Shown here: in pieces, positions 1 through 9,179 of the stretch
How the letters are laid out: every line of letters begins with the position of its first letter
How positions within the stretch are numbered: the stretch's first letter is position 1
NCBI GenBank assembly: GCA_019915015.1
Contig: JAHBBC010000082.1
Coordinates: 1 to 30,665 of the forward strand
Direction: 5' to 3'
From: Auriscalpium vulgare
Taxonomy: Eukaryota > Basidiomycota > Agaricomycetes > Russulales > Auriscalpiaceae
Length of the DNA stretch: 30,665 nt
Notes under the pieces: model-generated
Seen by the model: only the letters and a program-made list of their open reading frames with translations
What the model was told of the DNA's origin: nothing
The model's database searches: none
Made by a program: the position numbers and the translations under genes

Positions 1-5
1 CATTG
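1..5. repeat. Target-site duplication, left copy (CATTG)
   Basis: CATTG directly precedes the TGTTG start of the 5' LTR, and the same five bases directly follow the 3' LTR at 3860-3864. Five bases is the usual duplication length for Ty1/copia integrases. The window begins here, so no host sequence is visible on the left. Confidence 0.85.
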
Positions 6-203
6 TGTTGTAGTTAGTGGGAGAAGCCACTCGGCGACTCCCGAACATACTAGATTAGATTACTAAGTACAGTAGATAAGCGAATTCCTAGTCATAGGAA
101 TATTCCAGTAGTCTTGTACTTAGGTATAAAGGCTCGCGTTCAGGAGCCGGAATAAATTAATCTTATTCTCTATTTTACTCGCTCTCTACTTGTTTATTCT
201 ACA
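6..203 (+). repeat. 5' LTR
   Basis: 198 bp, TG...CA. It matches the 3' LTR base for base except for an extra TA at about 125-128, which completes a TATAAA box. It also contains a 7 bp hairpin (ATTCCTA-GTCA-TAGGAAT) at about 85-103 and an AATAAA polyadenylation-like signal near 152. Confidence 0.95.
125..130 (+). promoter_or_regulatory. TATA box of the 5' LTR
   Basis: TATAAA lies about 80 bp before the LTR end, where a U3 promoter would be. The corresponding sequence in the 3' LTR (near 3783) reads GTAAAGG and lacks the box. Confidence 0.6.
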
Positions 204-215
204 GGTTATGGGCCC
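204..215 (+). other. Primer-binding site for a half-molecule of initiator tRNA-Met
   Basis: GGTTATGGGCCC starts at the first base after the 5' LTR. It is the exact complement of GGGCCCAUAACC, the anticodon stem-loop of many eukaryotic initiator methionine tRNAs. This is the mode known for Drosophila copia, where an internally cleaved tRNA fragment primes minus-strand synthesis. The host's own initiator tRNA is not in the window, so the match rests on the general eukaryotic sequence. Confidence 0.75.
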
Positions 216-284
216 TGCCCTTAACTGATCACATACAGTCACTATCTACCAGCCCTATCTATCACCCCCGAAATCTTCCCACCC

Positions 285-1019
285 ATGTCAGACAACACGT
301 ACGGCAGCGGCACGTACAACACAGTCCGGATCGATGCCTTGCGGGGCACCGAGAATTACGCCGTATGGCGTATGAAGATCGAAGATCTACTTACCAATGC
401 GGACCTGTGGGATTATGTCGACGGGACGGCGAAGAAACCTGCCGCGGCAGCGACAGGAGCGGATGCCAAAGTGCAAGAAGCCGCTGACGAGAAGATCAGG
501 GTCTGGACAAAGAAGAGTCGACAGGCGCTGTCGGCAATTCGGCTGCGGGTCGCAGACCCGCTGCTGGTATACGTTCGGGACGAGAAAGAAGCCGCCGCCG
601 CGTGGAGCATACTCGAGGAGTTGTACCAGCCGAAAGGAACGCTGGGGCTCGTACTCGCGAGGCGAAATTTCTTCAGAGCCGAATGCGCGGAAGGCGCAGA
701 CGTCGAGGAGCACATCAGGAAGATGCGCGGACTGCAGAGCGATCTGCACTCACTGGGACATCAGATCTCAGACGAAGATTTCGGCATGGCGTTGCTGACG
801 TCGTTGCCAGAGTCTTGGGACCCTTACATACGGTCAATAGATCGCACAGCCCTCGGGAAATCCGGCACAGTCATATCTCGTATTCTCGAAGAAACCAAGC
901 GCCAAAAGGAGAAAGCCGAGAAGCCATCATCTGACACGGCGCTTGCGGCCTACAAAGGAAGAAGAAGTTCGACACACGCAATATCACATGCTACGCGTGC
1001 GGGAAAAAAGGGCACATGA
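285..1019 (+). pseudogene. gag: Copia Gag (capsid) region, frame lost before the zinc knuckle
   Basis: The ORF starts at the first ATG after the primer site and encodes 244 residues. The N-terminal half resembles the copia Gag family (UBN2/DUF4219-like), with a YAVWRMKIEDLL segment and a later LLTSLPESWD motif. The nucleocapsid zinc knuckle (C-x2-C-x4-H-x4-C; codons at 989, 998, 1013 and 1028) is in a different frame, so the Gag frame ends in unrelated residues at 1019. The shift lies in the GGAAGAAGAAG stretch near 955-967 and fits loss of one base. Gag would normally package the element RNA in virus-like particles. Confidence 0.85.
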
Positions 1020-2182
1020 AAGCAGACTGCCGCTCGAGCAAACGTGACAACGGGACGGGCAGGCAGAACGGCGGAGGGGGGAACACAGCGCAGGCAAACA
1101 CGGCGCAGGAAGCGCCGAAGAAAGAAGAATACGCCTTCGCATCAGAGAACTCGCTTACCAATCGCGCCGGACCGCCGCTCTGGCTCGCCGACTCGGCAGC
1201 CACGTCACACATCGTGCGAGAGCGCTCGCATTTTTCCTCTTACAGAGATACGCCCGGGGACATTGTTCGGGGCGTAGGGAATCACTCCATCGCGGCCCTT
1301 GGCCGCGGTGACGTGCCAGTCACTTTTCAAGTTGAAGGAAAGTCGGTGCAGGGCGTCTTGCGGGACGCGATACACGCACCACTCGCTGTAGCAAACCTGG
1401 TCTCGATCCCACGCATCACCGAAAACAGCATGCAGGTGACGTTCGAAAACGATTACCTAATGATCCGAACACGCGCGGGAACGAATATCGCTAAAGGGAG
1501 AAAAGTCGGTCGTATGTACATCATGGACCTGAAGCCCGGCTCGGGCGCTTTTCCCGAAATGGCGCTGGTATCCGGCAATGCCCGAAGTTGGGACTCCTGG
1601 CACAGAATCTTCGGCCACCTCAATATGGGTTCGATAAAAATGCTAAAATCGAAAAATATGGTGGAGGGGATGAATGTCGACGAAGGGAGCGCGCCGGAAG
1701 AGCAATGCACAGCGTGCATCCAGGCTAAACAGCATGTCACACCATTTCCAAAAGAATCTGATACGAAGATCGCGGAGATCGATGACCTCACCGTTTCAGA
1801 CTTATGGGGACCGGCCCGAACGCGCGGAATCCGAGGCGAATTCTATTACGTGTCATTCACAGACGGAAAGTCGCGCCGCTCGATGGTTCATTTTCTCAAA
1901 GGGAAAACTGGCGTACTCGAAAAGCTGAAGTACTACAAGAGCTACATCGAGACGCAGGCGGGACGCAAGATGAAGCGTTTTCGCATCGACAATGGGCGCG
2001 AGTATCTCAACGAGGGAATTTTGAAATTCCTCTTAGAGAACGGCATCAAATTGGAACTCACGGCACCCCACTCTTCCGCACAGAATGGAATTGCGGAACG
2101 ACTCAACCGAACGTTGGTCGAGCACGCGCGCGCAATGCTATTGGCGCACGATTTACCCAGTACCTATGGCCCGAAGCAGTAG
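1016..2182 (+). pseudogene. pol: Copia Pol: aspartic protease, GAG-pre-integrase and integrase
   Basis: The frame is open through these domains. The retropepsin active site is LADSAATSHI (Asp codon 1190-1192). The GAG-pre-integrase zinc-binding segment has WHRIFGHL and CTACIQAKQ near 1600-1730. The integrase core has its catalytic residues at codons 1799 (SDLWGP), 1988 (RIDNG) and 2096 (NGIAERLN); the last two are separated by 35 residues, the D-D-35-E pattern. After LLAHDLP the frame breaks near 2155 and the ORF stops at 2182. The rest of the integrase C-terminal region (YLWPEAVAYATYLKN and following) continues in another frame. Confidence 0.9.
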
Positions 2183-3486
2183 CCTACGCAACGTACCTGA
2201 AAAACCGGTCTCCCACGCGCGCCTTACCCGATGGGAAAACACCCGATGAGATCTTCTGGGGGAAGAAACCGGACGTATCGTTGTTACGAGAATTCGGCAC
2301 GCGTTGCTGGGTACTGCAGCAGGATGGGCAGCAAGGAAAATTGGAATCAAAGTCGCGCGACATGTTATTTGTCGGCCTCTCGGACAATTCGCGTGCCTGG
2401 AGGTACTACAACCCACAAACCCGGCAAGTTCAAACTTCAAGAATATTATATTTGAAGAAGAAAAAACTATCACTATGGGCACTGGGGAAGAACACATACT
2501 CGAGGCCCCTGCGCGGCTCGAGGGGGAGAAAGACGCAGAGGCAGGAAAAAGCGAGCCGACTGCGGGGCAAGGGGGAGAAAGGGGAGAAACGGTGCCGCCG
2601 GCCGAAGCGCCCAAAGCGCCGACACCTTCGAAAATTCCGACGCCCCGAGCACCGAGCACGCGGATTGCGCAACACGCACCAACAAACTTTCGCCTGCTGA
2701 ATAATCCAGCAGCACGCGGACCACGCGAATGGAAACATCACGTACCCACGGACCAGGCGCCCGTTGCAGTTGACAAAGCCGCAGAGGAAGAAGAGGACGA
2801 GCACGAGGAATATGTGCTCATGACGGGATCACTAGTAACGACGATCCCGTGGATATCAAAGAAGCAATGACGCGGCCTGATTGGCCAAAATGGAAAGAAG
2901 CGATCGAACGGGAACTCGGACAGCTGGAAAAGCTAGGCACTTACGTCAAAGTCGAGCTTCCTGCAGATCGCGATCCAGTTGGATGCAAATGGGTGCTACG
3001 TACGAAACGCGACACGGATGGCAACATAATAAAATACAAGCACGTCTGGTCGCACAGGGGTTCTCACAGATACCGGGAATCGATTTCTTCGAAACATATT
3101 CCCCTGTGGTACGACTGGAGACTTTGCGAATGCTATTCGCGATCGGCGCCAAATATGATCTCGAGATTCACGTTGTTGACGTCGTCGGCGCTTATCTAAA
3201 CGGCGAGCTCAAAGAAGAAATCTATATGAACAGCCGCCGGGATACGACGACGGGACGGGACGAGTACTGCAGCTACTCAATCTATTTACGGGCTCAAGCA
3301 AGCTGGCCGAGTCTGGAACGATCTACTCGACGCAATTTTTGCGGAGCTAGGGTTCACTCGACTGTTCTCGGACCAGTGTGTATACATCAGACAGCAAGGC
3401 AACGATCTGTGGATTGTGGCAGTGCATGTTGATGATATGCCAATTCTAGCAACAGGCACGGAAGCTATGCGCACCATCAAAGAAAA
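2155..3486 (+). pseudogene. pol: Copia Pol: integrase tail, linker and reverse transcriptase, frame-broken and truncated
   Basis: Homology moves through successive frames: the integrase tail (about 2160-2440), an acidic Pro/Ala/Glu-rich linker (2450-2810), the start of reverse transcriptase (TRPDWPKWKEAIERE near 2870), then ARLVAQGFSQIPG (near 3036), VDVVGAYLNGELKEEIYM with a catalytic Asp at 3178, and the LKQAGRVWNDLL segment near 3300. The catalytic pair is VHVDDM, Asp codons 3431-3436. Breaks lie near 2155, 2445, 2815, 3035, 3230 and 3279. Each shifts the frame in the same direction, as loss of one base would. Shortly after the DD motif the sequence jumps to the end of RNase H near 3480. 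Confidence 0.85.
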
Positions 3487-3650
3487 GCATATCGACATCC
3501 GGCATCATTTCATTCGAGACTGTATTACTTCTAACGAAGTGTCAGTTGAATACTGCGCGACCCTCGACAATCTCGCAGACGTATTCACAAAGCACTACCT
3601 AAGCCGCATCACCAGGAACTTGTTCAGCACTTGGGAATGCGGTAATCGGG
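3487..3650 (+). pseudogene. pol: C-terminal remnant of copia RNase H
   Basis: The translated segment KHIDIRHHFIRD...LADVFTKHYLSR matches the conserved last stretch of copia RNase H (KHIDIRYHFIR...LADILTKPL pattern). It is fused directly behind the reverse transcriptase DD region, so roughly 300 residues that normally lie between are absent. The open frame runs on into the 3' LTR to 3724 with no stop of its own, so the natural terminus cannot be placed. Confidence 0.75.
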
Positions 3651-3654
3651 AGTC

Positions 3655-3663
3655 GAGGGGGAG
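3655..3663 (+). other. Polypurine tract
   Basis: GAGGGGGAG directly abuts the 3' LTR and is preceded by further purine-rich sequence. This is where plus-strand DNA synthesis is primed in LTR elements. Confidence 0.75.
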
Positions 3664-3859
3664 TGTTGTAGTTAGTGGGAGAAGCCACTCGGCGACTCCC
3701 GAACATACTAGATTAGATTACTAAGTACAGTAGATAAGCGAATTCCTAGTCATAGGAATATTCCAGTAGTCTTGTACTTAGGTAAAGGCTCGCGTTCAGG
3801 AGCCGGAATAAATTAATCTTATTCTCTATTTTACTCGCTCTCTACTTGTTTATTCTACA
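3664..3859 (+). repeat. 3' LTR
   Basis: 196 bp, TG...CA. It is identical to the 5' LTR except for loss of TA at about 3783, which removes the TATA box. Its last 14 bases are open in frame with the downstream TPR-CHAT sequence. Confidence 0.95.
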
Positions 3860-3864
3860 CATTG
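3860..3864. repeat. Target-site duplication, right copy (CATTG)
   Basis: CATTG follows the 3' LTR immediately and is part of the TPR codons (…H-I-A-L-H-R-E…) of the interrupted gene. Confidence 0.85.
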
Positions 3865-6458
3865 CTCTGCACAGAGAGACATCCAGCTTGATGCCAGTTG
3901 GCCATCCTGGTCACTCATCAAGCCTAGACAATCTTGCAACTGCCTTGTGGACCCATTTTAATAAACTAGGTGGATTGCCAGATCTAGAGGAGGCTATGAC
4001 ACTGCACAGACAGGCATTGAGCTTGAGACCGCTGGGCCATCCTGATCGCTCATCAAGCCTCAACAATCTTGCAATTGTCTTGATGACCTATTTTGAGCAA
4101 CAGGGTGAATTGGCAAATCTGGAGGAGGCCATTGCACTACACAGAGAGGCACTGAGCTTGAGGCCACTAGGCCATCCTAAACGCTCATCAAGCCTAAGCA
4201 ATCTTGCAATTGTCTTAAGCGCCCATTTTATCCAGCTCAATGAAGTGGCAGATCTGGAGGAGGTCATCACACTGTATAGAGAGGCATTGAGCTTGATGCT
4301 GAAAGGTCATCCTGATCGCTCATCAAGCCTCAACAATCTTGCAATCATCTTGATGACACATTTTGAGCAAGCAGGTGAATTGGCAGATCTGGCTGAGGCC
4401 ATTGCACTGCACAGAGAGGCACTGAGCTTGAGGCCAGTAGGCCATCCTGATCGCTCATCAAGCCTCAACAATCTTGGAAACACCTTGAGTACCCGTTATA
4501 AACAACTGGGTGAATTGCCAGATCTGAAGGAGGCCATTATACTGTACAGAGAGGGACTGATCTTGAGACCAGTAGGACATCCTGATCGCTCATTGAGCCT
4601 TACCAATCTTGGAAATGTGTTGAGTACCCATTTTGACCTAATGGGGGAATTGGTAGATTTAGAGGAGGCCCTTTTATTGTATAAGGAGGCATGCAACACC
4701 TTCAGTTTAGGGCATCCAATGAAGATATACAGCTTTGGTGGCCTTGCTAGATTACTACTAGTAGTGGGAAATCCTAGATTCAAGTCCGACAATGTGTGGG
4801 AGATATTTGAACAGGCTAGTGACTATATTTATGCAGACACTACCACTAGACTCAAATTTACATTAGAATGGGCTACCAATGCTCATGAACACAAACATCA
4901 GAGTACCAAGACTGCAAATGAAAAGGCCTTAGGATTGCTTGAGCAGTGCCTAATCATTCGTCCAACATTAGACCTGCAGCACAAATTCTTCCAGACTGTT
5001 CAGAGCACCTCTACATTGACTTCAAATGCAGTCTCATGGGCAGTTGACATTGAAGAGCTCAAAGAAGCAGTCCAGATGTGGGAACAAGGTCGAGGAATCT
5101 TATGGTCTAAGATGAAAGAATACAGATCCCCAATCAAACAATTGAGAACTCAAGATGCCGCTCTTGCAGAGCAATTTGAGAATCTCAAGATGCAGCTAGA
5201 TCAATTCACCACAAAATACTCCGAATTGGATTTGATGCCAAACCGGCTAGAAGAAAAGCAGTGGGCAGCAAAGAGAGCATTGAATAATCAGTGGAATGAC
5301 CTTGTCAAGAAAATACAGAGCATGAATGGGTTTGATACATTCTTGAAAGCTCCACAATTTTCAAGCATTGCTAAAGTTGCTTCAAATGGCCCTGTTATTC
5401 TTGTCAATCTTGCAAGCTATCGCTCAGATGCTTTGATTCTTCACTGTGTTGATTCTGATCCTATTTGTGTTCCCTTGCCTGATGTGAAACATGTCACTGT
5501 GTTTGAAACAATCAATATGCTGTCAGAAAGCTTGAAACTTGGATACCTTGTAAATGACTCTCACCAAAGCCGACAAGTAGTCCTCGATGATTACAGTAAG
5601 GATGCAGTGATTGAACACATACTGAGACAATTGTGGATATGTATTGCATTTCCTGTTCTCAAGAAATTGGATGACCTGGGATTTGGCAAAGGCTCTAGAA
5701 TATGGTGGTGCCCATCAGGCAAACTATGCACACTCCCTCTGCATGCTGCACAGCCTTTTGAAGTGCCCACCCACGCCCAACAGCAACTCTCACAGAAATT
5801 CATTCCCTCCTATACTCCAACACTTGGCTCACTGATGAGAGCTAGGGAAGATGTTGTTGCAAGAGTAGATGGAATGGCTCCTGATGTACTTGCCATTGCC
5901 ACCAGCTCTCTAGACAGAGTATATGAGGAGGTTGAGGTCATGCAAACAGTAGGATGTAAAACTGAAGAACTTATGGGAGAGAAAGTCACTCATGGCACTA
6001 TGCTAGAGGGACTTTCAAGATACCCTTGGATTCATTTTGCTTCACATGGGCATATTGATACCGACCAACCTTTCAATTCATCATTTGAGCTGCATGACAA
6101 TGCTAGGTTTACCATACGAGATGTTGTAAGAGCCAATTTGCCCAATGCAGAGCTTGCTGTTTTGTCTGCCTGTCACACTGCAGCTGTTGACAAAGACAAT
6201 ACTCCAGATGAAGGAATCAGTCTTGCAGCTGGCATGCAATTTTGTGGATTCAGAGGCATTTTAGGAACCTTGTGGGCAATGGCTGATGAGGATGGACCTC
6301 TGTTGGCGCATGAATTCTACAGGAGAATTCTCCATCCCAAAGATAAGCCAGTTGACTTCAAGGATGCAGCTAAGGTGCTGAAAGCTGTCACAAAGGAAAT
6401 GAGAAGGCGGAATGTTCCTTTGCACCGCTGGGTTCCATTTGTTCACATTGGTGCATAA
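3860..6458 (+). CDS. TPR-CHAT protein, 3' part; 5' end cut off by the retrotransposon
   Basis: One uninterrupted exon. The first about 280 codons are six 45-residue tetratricopeptide repeats with the core GHPDRSSSLNNLA...LEEAIALHREALSLRP. A helical linker follows, with GILWSKMKEYRSP and a coiled-coil-like charged stretch. The C-terminal third is a CHAT domain, the caspase-HetF-associated peptidase fold related to separase. The catalytic pair is present: His in FASHGH (codon 6045-6047) and Cys in LSACHTA (codon 6171-6173). The frame enters from the LTR with no host start codon; the first in-frame ATG is 3891. The true 5' end must lie left of position 1, because the insertion is in the middle of a TPR unit. 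CHAT proteins are proteases or protease-like effectors, often linked to cell death in fungi; a role here is inferred. As written the gene is probably disrupted, unless a chimeric transcript starts in or past the LTR. Confidence 0.9.
3900..4709 (+). repeat. Six tandem 135 bp TPR-coding repeats
   Basis: The Gly codon of the GHP motif starts at 3900, 4035, 4170, 4305, 4440, 4575 and 4710: an exact 135 bp (45 codon) period with no indels. The DNA is highly similar between units (for example CATCCTGATCGCTCATCAAG), suggesting recent duplication or homogenisation. The seventh unit is degenerate. Confidence 0.9.
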
Positions 6459-7010
6459 TATGTGAGTATTTGATCTGTAGTCTTCAAGAATATGATCAGC
6501 TTATCTTGTTATAGGAATGGTGTAAGGATTATGTAGAGGCAAGATGTAGGCTTGAAATTGACTGTTATTGCACTTGTCCTGTACTTGTAGCTTGAATCAG
6601 ATCTGAACTTGGGTTGACAAATTGAGTTCCTTGTATGCTGTTGGCAAGAATGTAATGGTAGTAGTAAAATTTAGCGTAGCCACGCTCACAACCAACGTGA
6701 AGCATATGCATTGTATTTCTTTCATCATGGCGGCAGTATTACTACTAAGAAGTGGGATGGAGGTGGAGGTATCGCGTGCGGGAACCAGGACAGAAATATA
6801 CATGTACGTATGAGTGACGGCCAATAGATGACGACAAAATTGCCCGACGAACATATCTGACAAACAGATCAAGAGATGCACATATGAAGGAGCAACCAAA
6901 CCCTACGCAGATAGAGATACAAGTGATCAGTACGGCCAAGCCAGCCAGGACGTGGCATCGTAAGCGTGAGTAGTAGCGTTAGAAGAGTGAAAGTCTGGGG
7001 AGATCGTGAA
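6459..7010. other. Convergent intergenic region
   Basis: Tail-to-tail spacer between the TPR-CHAT and NADAR genes. It is AT-richer than the neighbouring coding DNA. I see no gene, RNA or repeat; it must hold both 3' UTRs. Confidence 0.6.
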
Positions 7011-9179
7011 TCAAGGAGCGAGTCCAGCCTCTGCTCGTAGCTTGTTGCGCACGCGCATGAGCGCCTTTCCAAGTTCGTTGGAGCCCACGCCCTCGGGGCC
7101 TTCGCCCCAGAACGGGTCGTCGCGTTCTGCGTAGATCAGGTCCGAAGGGTGTGTGTCCAGGAGGAGCGCGCGCAGATCGCCATGCTGGCGGAACTTTTGA
7201 TGAAGCACAGTGTCCATCTAGTCATTACAACGTTTAGCACACACCACACGAGTGAATGATCGGTGAGATACTCACCATCTGGATGGCGACGATGTGCCAG
7301 TCCGGTCGTGTCGACTCCGCCTCCGACGAGCTGATGGCGTACACCTCTTCGGGCCGCTCGCAGTGCCTGATGCGCTTCGCGATGTCTGGCCGGTGCGACA
7401 AGAATTTGAGCGCCTCGTAGAGATGCAACGCAGTCGGGTACAGCTCCTCCTCGTGCAGAACCTTGTGCTCTGAGTGGTGCAGGAAGCCCGCGAAGCGGCC
7501 GTATCCGCTAAAGCGCACGGCGGGCGCGAGTCCGAGCGCTCCGGTTCCTAAGCGCGGCGACGGCATGGGCATCATGTTGCCAGGCGGGGGTACGCCCATG
7601 TTCAGACCGCCACCGGGCGTGGGCATGGATATTGTGCTGCCGGGCGGGGGCACTCCCATGCTCATGCCTCCGGGTGTGGGCATGGGCATTGTGCTGCCGG
7701 GCGGGGGAACTCCCATGTTCAAGCTGCCGCCGGGCGTGGGCATGCGCATCGAGCCGGGCATAGGCGTGCCCTGGCCCGGGACGACGTTCGGCGTGATGGA
7801 CGGCGCAGTCGCAAGACCAATGAATGGGCTGCGGCCGGGGCTTGGCATGGGCATGACGGGCGGGACGATGCTCGAGCGGCCGGGCATGGGCGATGGGCCG
7901 CGCGGCATTTGCATCAGTGTGTCCATTCCGCCGCCGCCTGGCATGGGCATGGACATTCCGCCGCCGCCGCGAGGTGTGGGCATTCCACCGCCTGGCATGG
8001 GCATCCCACCCATCCCGTCACCCGGCATAGGCATCGACATCCCGCCACTCGGCATCCCGCTCCCTGGCATGGGCATCCCGCTCCCTGGCATGGGCATCCC
8101 ACCTGGCATGGGCGACCCGCTACGCATCGGCATCCCACCACCCGGCATGGGCGTCGGGCCTCGTGGAATGTACATCCCGCCGACAGGCATGGGCGTCCCC
8201 CCGCCAGGCATAGGCATGGACATCCCGCCTCCTGCGGCAGCGCTCGTGTCGGGCTCCGGCATGGGCACGACAGGTGCGTTCGTGATCGGTTGCTGCTGCT
8301 GCTGCGGCATCGCGATGCCCATGAACGGCTGCGCGAGGGATGCCGCACCGCCGCCGAACCCAGGCTCGTAGCGGTCGCGGCGGCGCAGCGGACGGAAGAT
8401 GCCGTCGCTGTACTTGTGCCGCCGCGAGCTGTGCTTACGATCGCGGTCGCGGTCACGATCGCGGTCGGTGAACGCGTCGGGAAGGCGCGAGCGGAAGGAC
8501 TCGTGTTGCACGCTCGGGAGCTCGTTTAGGATAGCGCGGTACGGGGTGCTTGCGAGGACGTCCTTCGGCGGGCGCGGAAGCGGGTTCCCGCGTGAGCGCG
8601 AGTATGACGAGTGGTGTCGACGGTGGCGTGGGCGGTACGACTCGTACGAGGACGGGTCGGTGGAGGATGAGTCGGACCCGCTGGAATCTGACCCGTCGGA
8701 GCTGCGCGAACGGCGGCGGCGATGGCGGCGCGATCGATGCGGAAAGGAGGGCGGCATGTGCATGGACTGCTCGGCGAAGGAGGGGTAGGCGAGCGGGTTC
8801 GAGAGCGAGCCGATGGGAGCTTGGGCGGGCATGGGCTGCGGCATCTGTGTGGTGGCAGCTGCCGCCGCGTTGGCGGGCACAGCGGTCTGCGCCTGCGGTT
8901 GCCCTGGCTGGCCGTCTGTCGAAATCACCGTAAGCTGCACATCGATTGACAAGATCGAAATGCACACGCACATGGGAAGGGGGCCGCGGAAGTGCCCGGG
9001 TACTGCCAAAGCATAGGCGTTGAATACCAGTAATCCCTCATCTCTTGCTCCCTTCTCCTTCTTTTGAATGGGTTCCAGCTGCGCGAGGGTTTGTACGGCC
9101 CGTTTGCGGGAACCGCTGGAAGGTAGCCCGGGTGGAAAGGAGGATATGCGCCATCGTATCGGGAGGGCGAGTTGCCCAT
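7011..9179 (-). CDS. NADAR-domain (YbiA-like) protein with Met/Pro/Gly-rich repeats
   Basis: Three exons: 9179-8972, 8915-7276 and 7217-7011, with introns of 56 bp (GTGCGT...ACAG) and 58 bp (GTGAGT...CTAG); 684 residues. The N-terminus is MGNSPSRYDGAYPPF, followed by an Ala/Gln stretch, an Arg/Ser-rich segment with RS and DRDRDR runs, then about 220 residues of MPMPGGG-type repeats. The C-terminal about 145 residues are a NADAR domain: FSGYGRFAGFLHH, YPTALHLYEALKFL, RPDWHIVAIQM, KFRQHGDLRALLL, and DPFWGEGPEGVGSNELGKAL before MRVRNKLR. The bacterial relative YbiA acts in riboflavin-precursor metabolism, and other NADAR proteins are linked to NAD/ADP-ribose chemistry; the substrate of this fungal type is unknown to me. 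The Glu common in the yptaEh motif is Leu here. The long disordered region suggests a condensate- or RNA-associated role (inference). Confidence 0.85.
7560..8240 (-). repeat. Degenerate minisatellite coding MPMPGGG-type repeats
   Basis: On the plus strand the recurring core is GGCATGGGCAT(CCCGCC), repeated dozens of times with variation; translated on the minus strand it gives Met-Pro-Met-Pro-Gly-Gly. The array stays in the NADAR gene's reading frame throughout. Nearby, at about 8440-8465, hexamer repeats (CGATCG-like) encode an Asp-Arg run. Confidence 0.85.

Larger units (their letters stand above)
6..3859 (+). mobile_element. Ty1/copia-superfamily LTR retrotransposon, defective
   Basis: The element has, in order, a 198 bp LTR, a primer-binding site, Gag with a zinc knuckle, aspartic protease, GAG-pre-integrase, integrase, reverse transcriptase, an RNase H remnant, a purine tract and a 196 bp LTR. 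Integrase before reverse transcriptase defines the copia order. The LTRs begin TG, end CA and are flanked by CATTG. At about 3.85 kb it is shorter than typical intact copia elements (about 4.5-5 kb), because the C-terminal part of reverse transcriptase and most of RNase H are missing. The pol frame is broken repeatedly, so the element cannot be autonomous as written. LTR identity is almost complete, which implies recent insertion, perhaps mobilised in trans by an intact relative. Confidence 0.95.

Noticed and set aside
1004..1010. A_AAA_AAG heptamer in the correct phase for -1 ribosomal frameshifting from gag to pol
   Set aside because: Slippage here would connect the two frames, but the first two cysteines of the zinc knuckle lie upstream of it in the pol frame. 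A programmed shift at this point would leave a broken knuckle, so an older indel near 960 explains the data better.
2184..2804. Long minus-strand ORFs inside the retroelement
   Set aside because: They are antisense to clear copia domains, have no domain of their own and come from GC-rich codon bias.
7463..8371. 302-codon plus-strand ORF rich in Gly, Met and Pro
   Set aside because: It is the antisense reading of the MPMPGGG repeat array in the NADAR gene; the repeat is stop-free in several frames.
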